From: Pollenia angustigena
Taxonomy: Eukaryota > Arthropoda > Insecta > Diptera > Polleniidae
Assembly (NCBI GenBank): GCA_930367215.1
Contig: OV884059.1
Coordinates: 8,766,945-8,830,944 of the forward strand
Direction: 5' to 3'
DNA length: 64,000 nucleotides
Shown here piece after piece: positions 12,620-25,145 of this stretch (the stretch's first letter is position 1; every line of letters begins with the position of its first letter). Below the pieces are notes generated by a model. It was not told the origin of the DNA. It saw only the letters and a program-made list of their open reading frames with translations, and did no database searches. Position numbers and translations under genes: made by a program.

Positions 12620-13735
12620 TCTTATTTCTTTAGGATATTCTAGTAATCAGTGTAAGCACTGATTATCAAACTTTGTTTTTTTCTCTCAGTGCTTTATTTG
12701 CATATTTCTTCCAAAGTTTTTCTTTTCTATGACATTGTTTTGACTTTTAAAGTTTTAAAAACTTTTATTCTATTTTGCCTTCTAGACCGCTTTTTGTTAA
12801 TTATTATTTGATTTTCTTTTGGGCGTAGGAAACTTCTGTGAAACCATATGTTTTCTTAAAAGTTTTCCAAAGAATGAAACAAATTTCTTTAGAAAAGTTT
12901 GTTGAGTTTTTTAAGGTTTTTTTTTTTTACCAGCCGAAATGTGTTAAAATCATTTACACTTATAAAAGAGTGAAGTGTGGACACTGAGCAGGCCGCTAGT
13001 TAAAATTAAATAGAAAAATTTTAAAAGAATTCTTCACTTTTCCGAACTGGTCACCCTGGCAAAGTGTTATTTTAGCTTTAAGTTCTGCAGGGAGATTTTA
13101 ATAAAATATATTTCTTAATATTCTCAACACATGTTTGAGTTCAAAATTGAAACTAAATAAAACATTCTGTATTAACTCTTGATGTAGATGAAGCAGCTCT
13201 CGCCTAAAACAAGTAAAGAAAAAAAAATCAGTTTGCTGGAAATTTTACAACACGTAGTGTCAACGTGGCAGTGGCAAATGACATGTGATCTAATTTAAAT
13301 TGAAATTAAAGTTTATTAAGGCAACAAACTGTCTTCATTAAATGAGATATAGAAAAAAAATAAAACACAAGTTAATTATTAATAGCAAGACTCTTTGTTG
13401 TCTTTAATGTTAAATAGATTTTTATTCATTCCTTTTTTCACTATCTCAAACGAAATTCTTCCTTTTAAAAGCCTGAATGTAACAAAACTTTTGTAAAAAT
13501 TTTGTTAACATTTTTAAAGTTTGTGGTACATTTTGCCCATTTATAAAGTTGGATTTGTTTAAGGTTTTTTTTTTTTGAAATAAAGTTGTCTTAACAACTT
13601 TCTGGTTAAAAAAAGCGCAGGTAGATCAGTCAAGAGTTTTATTAGTTTTTTTTAGGAAAAGTCAAACTAAAATATTTTCGTGGATAAATTAGAAATGAAC
13701 CTAAAAAATTTTAACAAAAGAAAGGATTTTTTTTA
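12620..13735. other. Spacer between the two 41-bp arrays
   Basis: About 1.1 kb of AT-rich unique-looking sequence. No gene seen. Confidence 0.45.
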
Positions 13736-13739
13736 AGAA

Positions 13740-15590
13740 AATCTGGTCAGTGAAACACTGACATCAAATTTTCTAAAGAAAACCTGGTCAGTGATACACT
13801 GATAGAAATTTTTTTATAAAAAATCTGGTCAGTGAAGCACTGACAGCAAATTTTCTCTAGAAATCCAGTCAGTGAAACACTGACAGCAAATTTTTTTTAT
13901 AGAAAATCTGACACCAAATTTTTTATAGAAAATCTGGTCAGTGAAATACTGACAGTAAATTTTCTAAAGCACATCTGGTCAGGGAAACACTGCCAGCTAA
14001 TTTTTTATAGAAAATCTAATCAGTGAAACACTGACACCAAATTTTTTATAGAAAATCCAGTCAGTGAAGCACTGACAGCAAATTTTTTTTATAGAAAATC
14101 TGGCCAGTGAAACACTGACAGCAAATTTTCTAAAGCAAACCTGGTCAGTGAAACACTGACACCAAATTTTTTATAGAAAATCTGGTCAGTGAAACACTGA
14201 CAGCAAATTTTCTTAAGCAAATGTGGTCAGCGAAACACTGACAGCAAATCTTTTATAGCAAATCTGGTCAGTGAAACACTGACACCAAATTTTTTATAGA
14301 AAATCTGGTCAGTGAAACACTGACAGCAAATTTTCTTAAGCCAATCTGGTCAGCGAAACACTGACAACAAATTTTCTAAAGCAAATGTGGTCAGTGAAAC
14401 ATTGACAGCTAATTTCTTATAGAAAATCTAATCAGTAAAACACTGACAGCAAATTTTTTATATAGAAAATCTGGTCAGTGAAAAACTGACAATAAATTTT
14501 CTGAAGAAAATGTGGTCAGTAAAACACTGCAATAAATTCTTCAAAAGGAAATCAGGATAACAAAACACTGACAGTAAATGTTCAGTGTAAACACTAACAG
14601 GAAATTTTATATAAAAAATCTAATCAGTAAAAAACTCAAAGCAAATTTTCTATTGAAAATCTGTTAAGTAAAATTTTTTTTTTTATAGAAAATCTGGTCA
14701 ATGACATACTGGCAGCAAATTTTATACATAAAATATGGCTAGTGAAACCCTGCCAGCAAATGGTCAGTGTAAACACTACAAGGGAGAATTTTTTCTAGAA
14801 ACTATTAACAATGTTTTCTTAAAGAAATTTCTGTTGCAGTCAGTGTGACACTGATAGAAAATTTCTGTGTTTAGTAAAACGCTGACCAGTTTTTTCTGTA
14901 AATTGTTGTAGTCAGTGTAAACACTACTAAGGAGAATTTTTTCTAGAAAATATTAACAATGTTTATTTTGATAGCAGCAAATTTTGTATAGAAAATCTAA
15001 TCAATGGTAAGTGTTGACACTGACAACAGAAATTTTCTGTAGAAAATCTTGTCAGTGTTTTTTTTTTCACTGAAAACAGAAATTCTCCAGTCAGTGTTTC
15101 CACTGACTACAACAATTTACCGCAAAAAACTGGTCAGCGTTTTACTAAACACAGAAATTTTCTATAGACAATCCGGTCAGTGTTTACACTGACTGCAATA
15201 GAAATTTCTTTAAGAAATTTTAGTTGGTGTTACACACACTGCAATAAATCTTCTATAGAAATTCTGAGTCAGTGTAACACTGACAATAGAAATGTTTTCC
15301 ATAGAAAATCTGATCAGAATTTACACTGACTACAACAGAAATTTGTTGTGGAAATTCTGGTCAGTATTTAACTGACTACAAAATAGTTTCTATAGAGATT
15401 ATATCAGTGCTGTTGTGAAACCAAATTTTTTTTTATATATCAGGTCAGTGTTTACACTGCAAACCGATATTTTCCATTGCAGCTTTGGTCAGTGTTATAC
15501 CGAGAATAACAAATTTTCTATAGAAATCTGGTCAGTTTTCTGTTAAATAAAGCTTATCAGTGTAAAACTGACCACAGTTTTTTCTTGAGC
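13740..15590 (-). repeat. 41-bp double-hairpin repeat, array 2 (inverted to array 1)
   Basis: Unit GGTCAGTGAAACACTGACAG followed by CAAATTTTTTATAGAAAATC. GTCAGT starts at 14185, 14226 and 14267 show the 41-base period. It is regular to about 14500, then progressively degenerate to 15590. The reverse complement of array 1 aligns with this unit. Confidence 0.92.
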
Positions 15591-15599
15591 CATGTTTTC

Positions 15600-16394
15600 A
15601 CTGTTTTTAATGCACTGTTATGCAGGTTTTTTAAATTTTTTTATTTGTTTTTCAGATTTCGTTAACTTTTAAATTCTTTTCCTGGATTTGGATTTGCTTT
15701 TTGTGTGCTGCCAAAAAGTTTTTATTTTGCTTTGGTAAAACCAACTTTTTACAAAGTTTAGAAGTTTTTTTTTTGTCGTATTTTTAAAACTCTTCTGTTG
15801 AGTTGATAATTTTAAATGCATTTTGCTTCGCTTTTTTTTTGTTCTTTTAAAAGTCTCGATAAAGTCTAAACAAAGTCGAAATAAAGTGTATGATAACGAA
15901 GAATCCGGAACATAAAGAATTTCTTTAAAAAGGAGCGATGCAAGAGGGGAATAAATTCCTAATTTAAAGTCAACAATTTTCAAAAAAATCTAACTTTTGA
16001 AATGAACGAAATTAAGGACTCAAGTGGTTGAGGAAACCAGTCAAAATATAATTTTAATGCCAAATATGAGCGGTGGCTGGACTTGCTTTAAAAGGGGTTT
16101 GAAAGAAAACCGGAAAAGACAATTTTTGTTTTGCTAATCATTCGTTTTTTCAATTCAAGAATTTTAAGACTTTTTGCTTTTTTCTATTTCTCTTGCTGTT
16201 ATCCTTTAAATTCCCTAAAGAAATTTCCCATATCTATTTTGACTATAGAAAATATGCCAGCTCAAAATATAATCTATTTAAAGACAATCGTTTTTTTTTT
16301 TTTTTTTTTTTTGATTGGGAGTATGAAGTCTAATGCTTTCAACAAATTCAATAGAAAAAGCCAACTCTGGCAATTGAAAATATCAGACAATAAT

Positions 16395-16427
<33 letters not shown>

Positions 16428-17185
16428 ATAAATACGATTTACTTACATAATAACTTCCTGTTCAATGAGCAATTTTGTGTAATAAAGATACAATACTTTC
16501 ACTTTGTTCGCCTTTCTATTGTTTGTGCTTTCAGCCTTTTGAGCTGACACAATGAAACTTCTTTCATAAATGAAACATGTGGACTGTTTTGGCAGCACAC
16601 GCGAGACTAAAATGGCCAAGAGAATAAAAAGAAGGGGGTCTTAACAAAAGACTGATGGTGTATCATTACAAAATTATGATGTATGAAAGGAATAAATGAA
16701 AATTAACATTAACATTAAGGGTGTGCACGCTTCTATAAAAAGTAGCAAAAATTTTTTCTCCACAATAAAAACAAAAACTCAAACAAGTTTTAAATCAAAT
16801 CGATTTTTTTAGACCTAATTTTTTTTAATGCTTTTCTTAAATGTTCTTATGGAAGTGAATACCCTTAATCTTTTGGAGAGATTAATAACAGACTATCGAT
16901 AGAAGTATTAAAGCAGGAAACTTTATTATCAAATCATTGATACATATTTCCTCACAATTAATTTCAAGGAAGGCGTGTGTTATTTGCAGCATAAAAGAAA
17001 ATAAATGTAGAAAAAAAACATTAAGATAGAAATATTTCTATGGATTTACTAAACAAAGTTATCAAAAATTAATATTCGGCAAAATAATGGTGCAATTTGT
17101 AGTTGAGAGGCATTAAAAAGAAAATTAATTATTAATCTAAAATACAAAAATAAATAAAAGAAAATTTACCTAAAAAGAACATAAT
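15600..17185. other. Non-coding stretch with microsatellites
   Basis: Poly-T at about 16290-16312 and a GA dinucleotide run at about 16399-16426. Open frames on either strand show no family signature. Confidence 0.45.
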
Positions 17186-17189
17186 GGAA

Positions 17190-17600
17190 ATCTTGGCAGT
17201 GTTACACTGACAAAAGTTTTTATAAAAAAAAATCTGAAGAGTGTTAAATTGAAAAAAGTTTAACTTAAGAATTAAAATCAAATAAAAAAAACACTTAAAA
17301 AAAAAATATTGTCAGTGTTGCACTGAAAACTTTTTCTACTAAAAAAATTTCGGCAGTTTTACACTGCCACTATTTTCTAATAAGAAAATCGACTGACAAC
17401 GTTTTTTAGTAAAACATCAAGGCAGTGTTTTACTGACAACATTTTATATATATTGACCGTGTTACCCCATCAACATGTTAAAGCCTGAAAATCGACACAG
17501 TGTTACACTGAAAATACTTTGTACTAAGAAATCCTAGTTGTGTATAAAAAAAATCTAGTCAGTGTGATACTGACATCTATTTCCAGTTAGTATTATACAG
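17190..17600. repeat. Scattered decayed 41-bp family units
   Basis: CAGTGTTACACTGA, GTCAGTGTTGCACTGA and related dyads appear at irregular spacing. Confidence 0.6.
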
Positions 17601-17604
17601 TCTA

Positions 17605-18800
17605 CAACAGACATGAAATGCTTAACATTAACACTAAAATGATGTTAGTGTTAAGTATAGACTCATCATGTTAGAGGTTTTCTCATGTTATAACACGGTT
17701 GTTAATGTAAATGTTTGAACAACGCTTTTATAACATCATGTTATAACAGCAAATCATGTCAGTTGTAGACGGGGAGTAAGAAAATCTCTTTCGTGTAAAA
17801 TTGGGAATATTTTCTTTAAAGAAAATCTACACTGACAAGATTTTCTGGTTAACAAAACTTAGTGATTCATACACTGTCAAAAAATTTTCTTTTTATTGCT
17901 ATTCAATTTTAATTCCTGAAAAAGTTGTTTTTTTAAATCTATTTTTAGCTGGTCATTTGCTTTCTGCGGGATTTAATAAAATTTTATATTCCATGATTTA
18001 TTGCTGCGCTGCATAAGACTTCAGTTAAAATCTCTCTTTAGCGAAATAAAATGAAAATATATTGAGTGTTTATTATTATGTTTATCATAATGATAAATTC
18101 TCAAATTTCATTGAATGGTGTAAATGCACTGCTGTTATAAGTATTACAGGCAACACTTCGTTTTGATTGATGAGCCTATAAATATACAACAGTTTTTTTT
18201 TTCTTTTTCTGTTTGTTCGCTCAGTTATTTAATGATGGCCTGCCTGTTTTCATTATCACTTTTGTGAATGAAAAAAAAAAAATATTTAATGAAAGCATCA
18301 TCAGTGAAAAGGGATATAAAGCAGTGAAGATATATTATTTTTAGAAAAGCACAATTTCGAGAAGGATTTTTTAAGGATGTTCATCTAAAGCAAATTTTTT
18401 TAGTAGGGTAGTAAAATATAGTATGTGCTAATAAAGTGAAAACAAAATTATTGTAATAAAGTCTTTTTAAAGACTGGAAGTGTTAAAATTTTTTTGAATG
18501 GAAATTACTTTTATATGAAAGAGAAATTTTTCAAAGATTTTCCATGATTTTTTTAATGACTACTAAAAGTAGGCATTTAAGTACAAGGAATTCATTGCAG
18601 TAAAAGTATGCTTCATTATTATATGTCTTAAAAAGGTTGCAAAGTTTCATGGCATACTTTAAGGAGTAAAAAAGAAACTTATTTAGATTAGAAGAGAAAT
18701 GAAAATGCATTTTAATTTTACTTCAAAAACATAAGAAATTTTCTCTGATAGACTTTTCGAGAATTGAGAAGTCAATCGTATAGATATCCAAGTTTTTTTT
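17605..18800. other. Non-coding stretch
   Basis: Contains several ATGTTATAAC and AACATGAT dyads at 17620-17770. No gene or organised array seen in the remainder. Confidence 0.4.
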
Positions 18801-19598
18801 AATAAATATCTGTGTAAAAATTTATTAGGTCGATCTCCTAAATAAAATTTAAAACTTTTTATTAAAATTTTAAAATATTTTTATTCGAATAACGTATTCT
18901 CAGTTATTTTTTTTCGTAACAAAATTTATGATAACTTTTAATAATTTTCGAATATGAGGAAATGTTAGTACTTTTACACTTTTATTCGATTAATAATCCG
19001 GGTTTTTTTCGAATAATATTAAATTTGTAAAATTTTTGTTTTTCATAATGACACAGAAATTTCTATCAGTTTCTATATGGTTCTAAAAAAAGTTTCTTAT
19101 AACCGAATAATTTCATCGTTTCTAAACGAATATTTGCGCTTTGCTAAGAAATTATGCTACGCTTAGATGTTAAAGCAAATAATAAGTTTCTTACAAATGT
19201 ATAATTATGTAAAAAAAAAAAAATTGATTTTTTCCCAAAATTATTCGATTTTTTTCTTAAAAAATTATTCGGTTTTTAATCGATTAGAAATTTGATTTCT
19301 TTTAAAGTAAAAGTAAATGAATAGTTTCTTAAGCCAATTTAGCATATGTAAATTAAATTTAAAAAAAATTTTGCTATTCCAAAAATTATTCGGTTTTTTT
19401 CTAAGTAATTATTCGGTTTTTAGTCGATTTAATATTTTATTTTTTTAAAAGTTAAACTAAACGAATAGATTCTTAAAACATTTAGCAAATGTAAAAACAC
19501 ACAAAAAAATTTTAGTTTTTCCAAAAATTATTCGGTTTTTTTTCTTAATAATTATTCAGTTTTTAATCGAATAGAAATTTGATTTTATTAAAAGTTTA

Positions 19599-19682
19599 AC
19601 TGCCTATTTCACGATGTCACTCGAACGTTTACGTTCGCACAAATAACATATAAAACAAAAACAAAGTTAAAATATAGGCAGT
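19599..19682. mobile_element. 84-bp foldback insertion in the 143-bp array
   Basis: Ends ACTGCCTAT and ATAGGCAGT; interior AACGTTTACGTTCG. It interrupts a unit between AAAAGTTTA and AAGTACCCGAATAG. Confidence 0.7.
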
Positions 19683-19930
19683 AAGTACCCGAATAGTTTC
19701 TTTATACATTTAGCAAATGTAAAATAAATTAGTAAATTTTTTGTTCCTCCAAAAATTATGCGGTTTTTTTCTAAGTAATTATTCGGTTTTTAGTCGATTT
19801 AAAATCTGATTTCTTTAAAAGTTAAAGTAAACGAAAAGTTTCTTAATACATTTAGGAAATGTTATATAAACACAAGCACATTTTAGTTATTCCAAAAATT
19901 ATTCGGTTTTTTTTTGGAATAATTTTTCGA

Positions 19931-20071
19931 ACTGCCTGTTTAACGATTTCGAACGTAAACGTTCGCATAGAAAATTTCAATTAAAACAAAAACAAATTTC
20001 AGAATTTTGTTTTTGTTTTAATTGAAATTTTCTATGCGAACGTTGACGTTCGAAATCGTTGAACAGGCTGG
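19931..20071. mobile_element. 141-bp near-perfect palindrome in the 143-bp array
   Basis: Arms of about 65 bases run from CTGCCTGTTTAACGATTTCG to AAACAAAAACAAA and back again, with a loop of about ten bases. The ends and the CGAACGT-AACGTTCG core match the smaller element at 19599, so it is the same family. Confidence 0.85.
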
Positions 20072-21999
20072 AAAAGTCACTTAATACATTTTGCAAATGT
20101 AAAATAAAGACAAAAAAATGTAAGTGATTCCAAAAATTATTCGGTTTTTTTTCAGAATAATTATTCGGGTTTTAATCCAATTATTATTTGATTTCTTTAA
20201 AAGTTAAAGTTTACGAATAATTCCTTAATACATTAAACAAATGTAAAATAAACGCAAAAAAATTTTAGTTATTGCAAAAATTATTCGGTTTTTTTTCAGA
20301 AAAATTATTCGGTTATTAATCGATTTAAAATTTGATTTCTTTTAAAGTTAAAGTAAACGAATAGTTTCGTAATACATTTAGCAAATGTAAAATAAGGACA
20401 AAAAAATTTAAGTAATTTTAAAAATTATTCGGTATTTTTTCTGAATAATGATTCGGTTTTTAATCGATTTAAAATTTGATTTCTTAAAAAATAAAAGCAA
20501 GCGAAAAGTTTCTTAGTACATTAAGCAAATGTAAAATAAACACAAAAAAAATTAGTTATTCCAAAAATTATTCGGTTTTTAACCGATTAAAATTTTGATT
20601 TCTTTAAAAAAATTCCTAGGTTTTTTATCATAATTCCTTTTATTCGAATCAGGCTTAGAATTTTTATTTTAATAACAATAATTCGCTTTTGTATTCATAT
20701 AAATAAAACTTATTATAAAAAATTGTATTTTTAAGCGTTTTATTCGAAATACTTTGCGTTACTCAAATAACTCTGCATTATTCGAATAACTTTGAATTAT
20801 TGGAATAATTTAAACAAATTTAAACGAAAAATGGTTTTCTTTTTTGAAAGTTTATTTTACGAATAACTTTTCATTTCTTTAATTTTTAGAATTTTATTCG
20901 AATAATATTTTGTGTTTAAATAAGTACATGCATACATATTTTCTTAAGTTTTTATTCGTACAATATTTATTATAACAATTAGTTTTTTTAAAAGAGAACC
21001 AATCTTGTTTTAAAAAACATTTTATTCCAATAATTTTTGCAGTTTTTTATGCGAATAATGAAAAATTATTACCAAAAAAATCAAACGAATATTGTGTTTT
21101 AAGTTTTTAATCGAACAATACTGTGTGTTTGTATTCGTTTTTTAAAAATTGTTAAGGGTTTTAATACTTTATTCCTTTTTAAAAAGAGAATAAGTTTTCT
21201 TTTTCATAAAAAACCTTTTGTTCGAATTTGTATTCGAAAAATAATAAATTTTATTTAAACAAAGAGAATAAGCATTAAAAAAGTATTTGTTTTATAATTT
21301 TAAAATAATATTTTTAATTTTGACACGAGTATAACACGAATAATCTTTTACTGTAAATTATTTTTTGCTTTAATTCATCACTTCTAAATTAAAATTAAAA
21401 TTAGTTTTCCAAAGGATTGTTTTCCAACAAAAAATTGCAATGACGTAGACTTAACAACGGTTTTAAGTTGGAATAAAAATCCGATTACTTTACTCGAATA
21501 ATTTTTCTCATTAACATTTATAGCAATTTTTTATGATTTTCAAATAAATTTAAGGAAAAAGAACAATAGCTGTTTAATTTAAGACCTATTAATTTTTTAA
21601 TTGCATATTTATTTGGTTTTTTAATCGAATAATTGTTCGTTTTTAAGCGAATATTTTTTAGGGTCATTTTTTTTAATATATATTACAAAACAGGACTGAT
21701 TTAAGAATTATTCGGTTTTTTCAATCGAATAATTATTCGTTTTTTTATTCGAAAAATTTTGGAATTTTTAAAAAGCTACATAGCTTGCTGGTTTTTTGCT
21801 GATTCCATTCCATTTTAAGCGAATAATTTTTTTTGGTTACTTTGTTTTTACAAAAAATATTTAACAAAACTGGGTTTATTTAAGAATTTCAAGAGAAGTT
21901 TACTCGAATAATATATTTGATTAATTGCAAAAAAATTAAGTTCTTAGTTAATTAAAGGTATTTTATAATTTAAAAGCTGTTAAAAACTGGATATTGTTT

Positions 22000-23000
22000 G
22001 CTTTTTAAAGGTTTTTTGTTAAACATACAGCCTACAAGTATGCAACAATTTTTGTAAATATTACCATACACTTTGTGTCTGGCCACAATCAAACCAAACA
22101 ACAAAGTCATGGTCATAAACTTAACATTGAAAAGCCATCCACGCTAAAAGAGAGAAAGTTCTTTCGGTTAAAAAAACGTCACTCAGTCACTTTGTGTTTA
22201 CAGACACAACAAATATTTGCATGTTTGTTTGTTTAACTACAGCATACTTTTAGGTTAAATTGTCAAGCTTAACAAATACACTGACAAACTGTTTGAAAAA
22301 AGCAAAAATTTAAATTAATGGTAGTTATTGCAAAATTTTTGCTGGACCAAAAAAGTGTTTGTTTTAAGGGAGAGTGTGTATGTAGTATTTTCGCTCTACT
22401 GCAGGCACGCATAAAACATGTCAAAATATAAAAATCCCAAAAAATTTATTTATTTTCAAAGAATACAATATAAAAATTTAACAAATATATCTGACTACAT
22501 ATTTGTTAAACACACTGACTGAGCGAGTGAGTAACTGTCACAGCATGTTAATTTCAATTTGACATTTATTGTTGTGTTTTTGTTTTGTTTTTGCTTTTCT
22601 GCTAGTTGTTTGCTATTGTGTTGGTATTTTGGCCAATGGAGAAAAAAAAGAGAAAAGGGGTCGACGGGCTTTATAATAATAAGCTCTATACAAATAAATA
22701 TAACTAACAAATATACACCCACACACCTTCATGAATGTGTATTTTTCATTGTTTATGTATTAATTCAAACACGTTTCAGACAATACAAACAAATGAACAC
22801 ACTCATCATTCTTGTCATCATACTATTTTCATCCTCCTGCCTCCCACCACTCCGCTCTGTGAGACTGACGTTAGTGCCTCAGTAATTGTGTCTGACTTCT
22901 TGGCCTGCGATATCAGCATCACGCCTGAAAATTGTTAATACATTTTGAAATAATTGGGAAAACTCTTGTGGCTTAATATTGTCCTAAAAACGAGGGTGGT
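22000..23000. other. Non-coding interruption
   Basis: Lacks the ATTATTCG motif. Short hydrophobic open frames at 22495-22938 overlap on both strands and have no family signature. Confidence 0.4.
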
Positions 23001-24039
23001 TAGAGAAAATATAATCTGGAAAATTTGGTTGGGTTTTTTATTAAAATACCTCTCCTTTTTAATGCAAATAATTTATTCGAATAATTGAAGTTTTTCTCTT
23101 TCATTTTTACCTGAAATAAATGTTAAAAGTTTTAATTCCAAACGAATCAATTATTCGGTTACTCTTTAATCTACATAATTTCGCAACTCTTAAAAAAATT
23201 CTTAAATAACTTTATGAAATCTGCAAAGAATTGTAACAAATTTGTGATTATTTATTATTTTATTAAAAGCTTAAACAATTTGTTCCCCTTGAAACGAATA
23301 ATATATTCGAAAAAATTTACTTTTTTTCATTAAAGTGATCCGGGATTGTTTTTTTTTTTAATTTGTAGCTCAACAATCGTTTTAAAACTTGAAAATAATT
23401 AATTGTCTTATTCAAATAACTATACGAGCTATTACTCGATTAATTATTCGGGTTCGAATTCGAATTTATTTTATAAAAAATTTATTTTTTGTTTGAAAAG
23501 GATATTTTAAGCAGTTTTTTTCATATTTGTGAAATATTGCCAGTTAATCGAATAAATTATTCGGTTACTTTTTTGCAACGTATTGTTAAATTGTTATTTT
23601 TCTAGACTATCTGTTTTTTAGTTATAGATTGTGTGAAAGGATTCTTAAAAAAGTGATTGTTTTTTATTCGCCAAAAATTAGCCGGTTTTTTTAGTTTTTT
23701 TAATTATTCGATATTTAATTTATTAGGTTATTCGGTTTTTGTTGGAAAAATTTTTAATTCATTTTATTTTTAATAAACTTTCCTCAAAACAAAATATTAA
23801 GAAAACTTTAAAATTAACTGGTGACTTGCGTTTTATTATCCAGGTAGTTAATCTTAATCGAATAAGTTATTCGATTAATTGTAAAGCACAAGGGAATTCA
23901 TGATTTTTAACTATTTTATTTAAAAAATAAACAATATTTAAAGCGATTTTTACATAATTGTAAAATATAAATTCTTAAACGATTATTCGATTACTTTTTA
24001 ATAATAATGTGCCCGTGCATAAAACTGAATTGGCAAATT

Positions 24040-24788
24040 GGTGTGAAACTTTTTTATTATTCATCTCAGACCCCATAAGGTATATATATTCTGGGTCCTT
24101 GAGTAGTTCTAAGTCGATTTAGCCATGTCCGTCTGTCTGTCCTTCTGTTGAAAACACGGTGACTTTCGAACAACTCAAAAGAAATAAACGAACTTGGTGC
24201 CAAATTGCTTGCAGTTATCCTAAGCAATTTGGGATTGAAATGCAGCAAAATCGGCTCAGTAGGACCAGAGCTATGAATCAAAATGTGGAACCACCACCTA
24301 CAAAAATTGATGATTTTGTTACAAAAAATAACATAAATGCTGGAAAAAAGCACAGAATGAGATAAGATTTTGTAAAAATTTGTTTTACTTGACTGGAAAT
24401 CACGCTGTTAAATTTCGTGAAGATCCGTCCATAATTTACCCTAAGCCCCATATAAACAATACTTCCGGAAAACAGTTTAGTACGCCTAAAACCGTAAAAA
24501 ATAACGCTAGCGTAACAAAATTTGGTACGTCACAGTTTTTTAGGACTAGAAATGATACTGTGAAATTTCGTGATGATCGGTCTATAATTTACCCTAGGCC
24601 CCATATAAACCCTACTACCGAAAAACAGTTTAGTCGCCTAAAACCATAATTAATAACAACTCGTCATAGTTTAAGATAATAATAATAATAAATAGACATC
24701 ATACATATATTACTCCTTAAACATTCGAACTGTCGGTTGAGGGTATCAAAGATTCGGCACAGCCGAATATAGCACTGTAACTTGTTTT
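24040..24788 (-). mobile_element. Hairpin-ended interspersed repeat, copy A
   Basis: Inverse copy of 57962-58970. It runs from the ATTCATCTCAGACCCCATAA end to the hairpin ATTCGGCACAGCCGAAT next to AACTTGTTT. It has internal duplicated blocks with ATTTCGTGA-GATC-GTC and ATATAAAC. No intact coding sequence. It has structure at the ends but no TIRs. Confidence 0.8.
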
Positions 24789-24994
24789 TCGTTGTTTTCT
24801 TACGAAGACAATAGAATGAAGCGGTTTGTTTTTAGTTTTGTTTTTTCTTTTAACCCACTTACAACTACAATTCGAGTCGGAAAGAACCCAACCAATTGTA
24901 GGGGGATGTAAGAAAAGATAAACTCACTGTTTATTGTTGGTGTTTTGTTTAAGCTTTGCTATTGTTACAAGTAAGACTAAGAGTGTTTATAATT

Positions 24995-25145
24995 CTTATT
25001 CGCTTTAAGGTTTTATTTGTTTAATATTTTTGGCTTTTCTAAAATCTTTGGAAAAGGTTTCCTGATGAGCTGGTTTAAGCAACCAGCGAAATGCGCATAT
25101 AAGCTAGCTTTCCCTCAACAATAAATTTCAGTGTATTTATTAAAT
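24995..25145 (-). repeat. Inverse copy of 440-590
   Basis: Shares GGTTGCTTAA, CATCAGGAAACCTTTT and TAAGCTAG in order on the opposite strand. Confidence 0.6.

Larger units (their letters stand above)
19225..20600 (+). repeat. 143-bp minisatellite, about nine units
   Basis: The block AAAAATTATTCGGTTTTTT recurs at about 19233, 19379, 19521, 19752, 19893, 20132, 20275, 20421 and 20564. It is followed by an ATTCGGTTTT-AATCGATT segment, an AAAGTAAACGAATAGTTTC segment and CATTTAGCAAATGTAAA. Spacing is about 143 bases where uninterrupted. Confidence 0.88.

Noticed and set aside
13740..14520. CRISPR array
   Set aside because: The regular 41-base repeats have no unique spacers, and the setting is eukaryotic.
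22495..22938. Small membrane protein gene
   Set aside because: Hydrophobic frames overlap on both strands in T-rich DNA with no splice, promoter or family support.
24066..24353. 95-codon minus-strand frame
   Set aside because: Part of the non-coding hairpin-ended repeat; the equivalent region of copy B is full of stops.
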